Shown: positions 57,031-64,000 of the stretch, piece by piece
How positions within the stretch are numbered: the stretch's first letter is position 1
Layout: each line of letters begins with the position of its first letter
DNA from: Evernia prunastri
Lineage: Eukaryota; Ascomycota; Lecanoromycetes; Lecanorales; Parmeliaceae
Assembly: GCA_003184365.1 (NCBI GenBank)
Contig: NKYR01000061.1
Coordinates: 124,001-188,000, forward strand
DNA: 64,000 nt
Direction: 5' to 3'
The notes under the pieces: model-generated
Told to the model about the DNA's origin: nothing
Seen by the model: only the letters and a program-made list of their open reading frames with translations
Databases searched by the model: none
Translations under genes and position numbers: made by a program

Positions 57031-58953
57031 TTAGGGCTTTGTCTTCCTACCCTTCGCCTTGAATTCTTTGCTCCTATTGGAAGGCTTGCTGTGCTTTCTC
57101 CCGGCTATTCTCAGAGATCCCCTTCCTCGCCTGCGAGATGCTCGAAAACCCTCAAATACTATTGACTCGGGAGAATTGACACCAACGCTATTGGACGAAG
57201 ACATAGTTCGTCCTTCCATAGCTCTAAGCTTAGCCGCACCTGAACGGCCAAGCAGCTTATGAGCCCGACCTGTCGACGACTTAATTTGCGCGGGGATTCT
57301 TGAGCTGTACTTGTTCAGTTCTGCGCCCCTTCGAAACGACTGCCTCTCTTTGTGACTGGCTGCGTTCTTCATGTCTTTCGCTCTGGTGACCCTGAGAATG
57401 CGTGGCAGCATTGGTGGAAATTTCTTTTCGTGGTACAGCAGTGCCTTCTCAACCGAGTTTGCATCCTGAACGATGGTACCTTAGTATCCAGGACATCCCC
57501 TCAGGAAGATAAGATCTCATTACCTTGAACTGAATGTAAGCAAACCCTTTGCCCACTCGCGTCCTACATATTTCGGGGTCAGCAGGACATTGACCATGGA
57601 AAGACTCGAATCGCAAGATGCTATTACGGTGTATATTGACTATCTTGCTCGCAAAGCATGTCTTGAAACTTGAGTTACGGTATTGATTCGGAAGAAATTG
57701 CTCCAAAGGAGCGCGCTTACGTCTTGTCCCTGACAACTCTCACACTTTCCACGACCCCAGCCTTTTCGAACTGTCTCCATAGGCCTTCCTCAACATCTGC
57801 TGGTTCTTTTGCTTTGCGTTGGCGTCTGTTAATTTGATCGTCGTCGGCAGCGTTCATGTTCGCCTCGTCATCTACGAACCCCAGATTGCCAACAAAGACG
57901 CATCTTCGATGATCGATCTTTGCAGGGTGAGCGACTGAGTCAACGCGCAGATGACGATCAAGCACAATACTGCCATTCAACCCCTTGGCTGCTTCTCTGG
58001 CGGCCAACTGCGTAGTGTAGACGGCGTAGGCGTTTGTGGATTTGGTGGTACTATCCATGATCTCCTTTTTCACGAAGGATGCTTTCTTCGGGATACCACT
58101 AGCTGCGAAAGCGGTAGATCTGAATCGCAAAGATTCAATGCTATGTCCGCCACTTACAGGTAGCGAGGAGGTGCATGAGGCAAGATGGGTCACTAGTATT
58201 TTCTTGGCCTTTTGTGATTTAATCGCCATAGTAGAAACATTAGCGAGGAAGACTGTCCGCGATGACTTCTCCAAATCCAGGTCTTCTCTTGCCTTGATGA
58301 AGCTTTCATGCTGCGGTACGCCTCCCACAGCAAATTCCTCCCTACTACCAGTCGCACTGCCGCAATCTGAGGTGGGCCGGCCCCCTTCATTGGGAGAGTC
58401 TTTGTCTGAATTCGGTGTTCTTCGTGTGTCTATGTTTTGGCGTTTACTGTGGAGGACCGAGGCTCGGTTTTGGTCTTCCTGGATCTCCTCCTTCGCCAAT
58501 TGGCTCATGTATCTACTCTCGAGATCGTCTTTTTCATCCTTCCGCTTCCGCTTTCGGCTGGAGCCTTTTACTGTACCGTTGCTCAGGAAGGGTGCTTTCC
58601 ACTCTCTAAGATTTGATGAATTGGTATGCACCTGCTTCACGAATGTCTGCGATGAAAGGCCATTTTCCTCACTGTCTGCGGCACTTGAGGACTTGCCGGC
58701 TTCAGCAGCACTAGGCGTCGTCGAATGGCTTTCTAACCGGGGAACTGGTCTGACGCCGACCTTTACAGCGCCTAGCTGGGAGAACGTCAACGCTGTAGAG
58801 ATAAGTGGACTGCATCTGATTTTTACTCACCGACTGGGCGAAAAGCGAGACCAAAGACGGATCAAACTTTTGATTTTGCCTTTCGGTACCGGACACACTG
58901 ACTCCTTGTGTATCGCCTGAATTACCCTCTTTGGACGACTTTGCTCGGGCCAT
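57031..58953 (-). CDS. nop12: Nucleolar RNA-binding protein Nop12
   Basis: Four exons are proposed: 58953-58831, 58775-57721, 57563-57524 and 57465-57031, giving 550 residues. The 40-bp third exon is fixed by phase and by homology, since it completes VRVVRDKTTRVGKGFAYIQF. The N-terminus (FDPSLVSLFAQS) is typical of the family. Two RRM domains follow a basic, disordered stretch (SSRKRKRKDEKDD). The first RRM starts SSRTVFLANVSTMAIKSQKA and runs to TNAYAVYTTQLAAREAAKGL. The second starts RRCVFVGNLGFVDDEANMN and ends over the last introns. The C-terminus is very basic (GRKHSKPSNRSKEFKAKGRK), suiting nucleolar targeting. Nop12 acts in pre-25S/5.8S rRNA maturation. The gene is divergent from the Sds3-family gene over a 487-bp shared upstream region. 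Confidence 0.9.
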
Positions 58954-59440
58954 TGGATCTTACCTTCTTTGCAAACATTGTACTGAGTATTTCGGCAGGA
59001 TGAGTGATTGGATTAGGGCTAGATGCGGCGAATGATTTATCCGATTATCGGCTTGATAGTGAGTATATTGACAGGGGTTGTACTTCTAGCGCAACTTTCT
59101 GCTTTTCCTGTGATTTAGAGATGGGCTCAGAGAAGAGTCGCTCATTTGTACGAGTTTGTACGACATTCTGCAAAATTCAATGCATAAGGGAATATTCAAA
59201 GAGGCTCAGAACCCTCAATAACCTGAATACGGATAGTCTGCTTTAAATTCCCTCCATTCTCCGCCCACACGTTCACGAGCTCTCATCTCCATCAAAGCGC
59301 CGGTTTACCCTCTTTCACCAGCATTACACCACACCGCTCGCTTTCAGAGACCGGCAACCGCAGAGGACCAGAGGTTAGAAGTTTTCCCTACGTACTATTC
59401 GTCCGCCGGAATCCCTCTCCAGAACGCCCTCGCCAGACGG
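58954..59440. promoter_or_regulatory. Bidirectional promoter region of Nop12 and Sds3-family gene
   Basis: A 487-bp gap separates the divergent start codons. It is likely a shared promoter. No specific operator was recognised; a pyrimidine-rich stretch near 59250-59340 precedes the plus-strand start. Confidence 0.4.
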
Positions 59441-61888
59441 GTGTCCCAGCGCCCTCAAATCCTCCTGGAACATACGCTACCATCGATGTCTACAGACAAC
59501 GTGTTTTCCCTACCAACCACGGTCTCACAAAACATGTCAAGCGCTAATTTCAAGGACGCGACTGGTATTGACGACGGTCAAAAGCCGCAGGCCGAAGAGG
59601 ACGATAAATCGAGCTCACTGAGCGAGCTCGGAGATCGTGCGGTTATAGAACATTCGTCTCACGCCGCTTCCGAGGCGAATGACACGGAAGCGGAAACAGA
59701 ACGGTTGGAAGACTCACCTCAAAAGCAGAGAAGGCACCAGGACGTGGTATTTACCTCAGCTAATGGCGCTTACGGTGATCATCTGAATCAATCAATAGCT
59801 CGTATTTTACCTGAAACCGTTGTTAACCCTGGTCAGTTTTCGACAGAGAACATCACGTTACAACGGGCTCACCGCGCCTCAGGCCCTGGCTCCGAAGGTG
59901 AGAGACATGAGCAGACTTCCGACATTAGCTCCCTTGAAGATTCTGGTGAAGAGAGCAGCAAATATGTATCACGCAGCTTTTCTAGTCCGACGAAGCGGAA
60001 ACGTTCAAGCATTGAGGAAGATAGCGCAAGCGACCGGGACACCATGCGCGAACCTTCTACGAAAGCAATAAAGCTGTTTGATAACAATGCCGCAGAGGCC
60101 TCGGCAAAGATGGATATCGAGGTTGCCTCCGACATCCTACTAGCGGATTGTGAGATGCAGATTATTGATGATATCGCTATATCTCCTACCAAAGAAGAGC
60201 AGTCAAGGATGCGTCAAGCACAGCCGAAACAGAAGCATAAGCAAGGAAAGCGAAAAGGCAAGAGAACACCGAACGATGAACCCGCGAGCGCCGAAAATGC
60301 GGGTTCCGAGGCACAGAGTCCGGTTGAGCATGGCGGAACTGCGGAAGCTATGTACAGCAACGAAGAAGATGCGCAAATGGAGAACACGGCTGAAGGTGTT
60401 GAAGCTGGAAACCCAGTCAAGATGGAAGAGCGTAAGCGTATACAGAACCCAGTTCTATGGAAAAGCTAATCCATGATTGCACAGTCGTCGAGAAGAAATC
60501 TGCAATGGACTCGTTAAGCTCTATTGAACAGTGGTTTGCACGGCTCAGAGACAAGTGAGTGTTGATACATCCTGGCTTGTCCTTTTAGAATCCTAATACT
60601 GTTGCCAAGGATATACGAAGAGCGCATCGCTCAATGCAACCAGGAGCTTGCTGTGCTGGAACAGCCCGTGCCAATACACCCGGAATTCTTGGCTATGAAA
60701 GAGGCCATTGATCAACGACGCGACCAGAAGGTTGCGTTCGAAAATCACCTGATGAAGTTCAAATTGATGACGCTGCAGAGAGAGAGTATTGCGAACAAGG
60801 CTCAGGTCCATTCGCAGTATATGCAAACCGTCCGAGAAGTCCGAGATACTTACTTGGAGTCACTCAACAAGAGATACTATCAAGTACAAAGGGAGAGAAG
60901 AAGCTGTGAAGGCGATGTGCCGGATTACATATACTCTTTCACGACCAAAAGATCGCAGCAGATCACACATCAAACGGCGTACAATACAGAGGTTTCGATA
61001 CTCGCCGGTGTTGCAAAACATGTGGGCTTTCCGGCAGCGCCAAAAATTAGCAGTGCTCGATCCAAGGAGATCGACGACGATTTGAGGAGCATGGGAGTAA
61101 GTCGTCTATAACTGAGAATTTCTCGCGCGACAGGAGCGCTGATCCTTGTTTTCTAGATTGCGTCCGGCGCCGCCCAGAATGCTCAGAATCATCATGCAGC
61201 GCTGATAGCTAATCTACCTGGTACGGCAAGTTTCCCTCGTCAAAGGCCTGGTGCGGAAGAGCATTTCCTCGAACAAAACCCGTGGGCCAATCCGCAACAC
61301 CCAGCTCATCACCAGCAGCGGATGCATCGACAGGTCTCTGCTCCACGGGCCACAACCCCATCGTCTACCCCAGCGGGACAAAGACGGCTGGTGGACCTCG
61401 CGGAACCTAAGTCTGCATCCACCATCGCGGAGCCACAGTCCGGACCAAGCTCCTCCATGGCTCCGACGCCTGCCACAGGAGAAGCATCTAAACCCTTACA
61501 GACCGGACTAAATTCTGAGATGGGCGAGCGCATTGTGAAATCTATCCCAAGTAGAGTTATAAGTGGAACTCTACAAGACTCAACTCCGGCAATTTTAGCG
61601 TTGCAAAGCAGCTCGAAAGCCAAAGCAGAAAAACGGAAGTCGCCGTCCCTTCCTAAGAATGGGCCAAAAGACAGCCACACACCAAGCGCCCTCCCGAAGC
61701 CTCTACCGTTTATGCATACAGGTGGATTAGCACCTGGCATTCGTACAACCACCCCTGTTCGATATCCACTTATCAAAGCGGAGGAACCTAGCATTGGTTC
61801 GCGACACTCACCCATACCTCATCAGTTTCATGGGCCAGCAGCTGTCAGTACCGCGTCCAATGGACAAACGAACCGGTTCACTGCTTGA
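59441..61888 (+). CDS. Sds3-like subunit of the Rpd3L histone deacetylase complex
   Basis: Exons 59441-60431, 60485-60554, 60610-61096 and 61157-61888 give 759 residues; all introns are 53-60 bp and in phase. The N-terminal 330 residues are disordered and acidic with SPTKRKRSSIEED-type motifs. The Sds3-like domain begins with SSIEQWFARLRDKIYEERIA and continues with a long coiled coil (CNQELAVLEQPVPIHPEFLA, then MKFKLMTLQRESIANKAQVH and SQYMQTVREVRDTYLESLNK). It ends with RSQQITHQTAYNTEVSILAG and VAKHVGFPAAPKISSARSKE, matching fungal Sds3/Dep1-type proteins. The C-terminus is Pro/Ser-rich. The protein would help assemble the Rpd3L/Sin3 co-repressor in the nucleus. An in-frame Met at 59486 is an alternative start. 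Confidence 0.85.
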
Positions 61889-62295
61889 TACGCTAAGGCA
61901 GAGCAATCTTTCACAAATGGAGACGATGATCGGTGTGATACCATCATGCCGCGGCCAAGGCACGTTGGACTGCGTTACTAGCACGGAATTAGTGCTTTTG
62001 GAGTTGGATCTCTGGGCGATCTGATTCTCTTGCATTGGGATGATACCATTATGCTGCATCTAAGACGGAGAATGCAGATTATTCCTCACCTTCCTCCTGC
62101 CCAATTCTTGCATGTCATAGGCCTTAAAAATTAGTGTACATACTATATCAACATGACTAAAGAATTTGCATGGGCTTGATCCCGCCCTCTCGGGCCAGGG
62201 CTAACTTTGATTCCATGCTTTTATTCCTCTAGATCTTTGACGGTAACTTAATCCTTTCCATTTCATGTTTGGTTATCGTCTCTCAATTCCTCAAC
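61889..62295. other. 3' flanks of convergent genes
   Basis: This 0.4 kb separates the Sds3-family stop (plus) from the SET/MYND stop (minus). No other signal was seen. Confidence 0.35.
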
Positions 62296-63988
62296 CTAGG
62301 TGTCTGCTACCTTCCTCAACTTTGCCCACTCCTCTAACAGATGCTTTTCCTTCTTCTCTCTGCCCATACCTGCAGCTTCTCCAAAGGCCTTCACCTCCGC
62401 GGTGAACGGACTATTACTACCATGGCTACGAGGAGCCGCGTCAGATATTTCCCAAAAAAGCCCCATGACAACAATCTGCCAATCAATGCCAAACTTCTCT
62501 AACCCTTTGATGCTATCGTCCCCCTCACTTACAAGCCCGGCAATTTGGGTTACAAGCCGCAGAAGAACCCACTTCCTGACTACACGTACTGGATGCCAGC
62601 TTGATCGATAGTGCAACGGATCTATGAAAAAGTACGCTTTCAAAGCATAGGTAAGAGCGGTGGCCCAGCATTGAGTAGCGATGGCGTTGAGGAAGGCGGT
62701 GTGAAGAATTGAGGGATTAGGTTGCCGGTGAGGGGGGTATTGACCAAGGAAACCAAGCGCCCTTTTGAGCAACGGCGTTGCTCTATCTGGTGGTAGCTTG
62801 GAAGCTTCCGCTTGCAATGCTAGAGCACGGGCTTCAACCGCGTCGAAATTGGGGTCTGGACGAGGCTCCGGCAGGCCATTGGTAGTAGCTGCGCCACAGG
62901 TTGAGCAGCTGCAGTGGAAAAAGTAACGACTTCGAAGCTCAGATTGGCGGGCTGTTGTTGTATTTGTAACGTCAATATAGGAGATGGAGAGCTCGGCTTC
63001 TCTTGAGATGGCAGCAAGAGAGCGCAGAGTGAGTGTGAAACCTGAGAAAACGATGACGGTATTGGGTGTGCAGCTGTGATTCATGAGAGCCGAACGAGGT
63101 GAGAGGCACAAACCTAGAGGGTCGAGGCTTGGCGTTGTGAGAGTGTGGGCGTTGATGAGGATGCGTGCCGTAAGCGTCTGGATGAATGAGATCGGCTCTC
63201 TGCTGGCTGAGTAAGATGAAGCGGCTTGGCTCATGAGCTCGATGGTATGCCAGGTCGTGAGACCATCCTCATTCTTCCTCTGAGAAGAGCGGAAATCCTC
63301 AACATGAGACTGTAGATCAAGAAAGGCCTGCCATTCTGGATCAGGGAGAGATCTCGCTTTCCGTCGAAGCAAAAGCTGCATCACTATACGGACGGTATTT
63401 GGAAGGACGTTCGGAAACAGCTTTGCAAAGATTTTGCATTCGTATTTGTGGTATTTTATCCAGGATTGAGCCTGGCATTCCTGCAGGAGTCTGGCTTAGT
63501 GGGCGAGCAAACGAGTGCTGAGGCCTTGGAATGCAACTGAATGGCTCACGATGGAATACGTCTGCTCAATTTTTACAGGAGAATGGGTAGAACCTAAGGA
63601 CTTTCACATACGAGGCAAAAAGACGCAGAAGAGGCTCTCGAGATAGACATAGCACGATGGCTTTGAAGCAATAGTAAGGGATGGATGTTAGGTATTCCAG
63701 CATACATCAGAGCAAGAGCAGACCTACTTTGCAGCAATATTTCATGATCTTGCAAGCCTGACAGGCTCTCAGCGTCCTGCTTTCTGGACGTCGGCCATGG
63801 CCATTTTCTGGCAGCCACAGCTTGCACTCGGAGCACGCGTCTTTGAGGTGCGGAGAGTCAAGCACAGAGACTAGAGGCTGATCGAAACGGAGTATTTCTA
63901 CCCCAGGCTGGATGGCTTCTGAGGCATATAGGCCTGTACCTGCGTCTGGGGATCTTTTGCTGTAAATGGGTGTGGCGAGATTTGCCAT
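62296..63988 (-). CDS. SET and MYND domain protein (SMYD-like)
   Basis: Exons 63988-63728 and 63480-62296 give 481 residues; the 247-bp intron is long for this window but has GTAGGT and CTGCAG ends, and it joins YCCK|ECQAQSWIKY inside the MYND finger. The N-terminal half of the SET domain includes YSKRSPDAGTGLYASEAIQP. The MYND zinc finger follows (CSEC, then CQACKIMKYCC, then C and H in HKYEC). The catalytic SET core has LSPRSALMNHSCTPNTVIVF, the NHSCxPN SAM/lysine-site motif, and ISYIDVTN. The post-SET cysteines CSCSTCG close the pocket. A helical C-terminus resembles the TPR-like tail of SMYD proteins. It is a likely protein-lysine methyltransferase of unknown target. The start codon lies only 12 bases from the window edge, so an upstream exon cannot be excluded. 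Confidence 0.88.
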
Positions 63989-64000
63989 ACTCTATCATTT

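Noticed and set aside
58036..58920. 294-codon plus-strand ORF
   Set aside because: It is antisense to Nop12, where both RRM domains and splice sites are clear.

Overview
This window looks like a contig piece from a filamentous ascomycete (Pezizomycotina). Genes are interrupted by short introns of about 35 to 250 bp, mostly GT..AG with CTRAY-type branch points. The gene content is typical of that group: a non-reducing polyketide synthase, a HET-domain protein, a NACHT/ankyrin protein, Abp1, Nop12, Rad17 and an Sds3-family subunit. One block is extremely AT-rich, as expected after repeat-induced point mutation (RIP). The order or genus cannot be fixed from the sequence alone. No tRNA, rRNA or CRISPR array was found.

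Layout. 1-1773: 3' part of a NACHT/ankyrin (NLR-like) gene with a frameshift. 3684-12191: a secondary-metabolite locus on the minus strand. It holds a three-exon non-reducing PKS (SAT-KS-AT-PT-ACP-CMeT, no thioesterase or reductase), a roughly 0.65 kb intergenic segment of diverged tandem repeats, and an FSH1-type serine hydrolase that could supply the missing release step. 13.1-13.7 kb: remnants of a small gene. 14203-14794: PEBP-family protein. 14.8-19.3 kb: gene-poor, with decayed coding remnants. 19350-20405: secreted thaumatin-like protein with a GC-AG intron. 22170-25220: fungal STAND-associated-type protein with a 5' frameshift. 26690-27690: about 1 kb of imperfect GTCGGCAGCCAAA-type repeats. 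28523-30394: HET-domain protein.

30.8-34.9 kb is a transposon island. It consists of AT-rich RIP-like sequence, two LTR-retrotransposon 5' ends facing each other across a single N (31862), and an unmutated 3' end of a Tad-like LINE flanked by 13-bp direct repeats. A second N (34001) lies at the end of a 171-bp duplication. Both Ns look like collapsed assembly gaps. A 509-bp MITE with long terminal inverted repeats and TA target duplications sits at 38332-38840.

35.2-64 kb is dense housekeeping sequence: Abp1 (-), a large F-box-like/zinc-finger protein (-), AMP deaminase (+), Rad17 (-), an unrecognised four-exon protein (-), a SHE3-like coiled-coil protein (-), Nop12 (-), an Sds3-family Rpd3L subunit (+) and a SET/MYND protein (-). 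Exon boundaries were worked out by hand from splice signals, reading phase and family knowledge.
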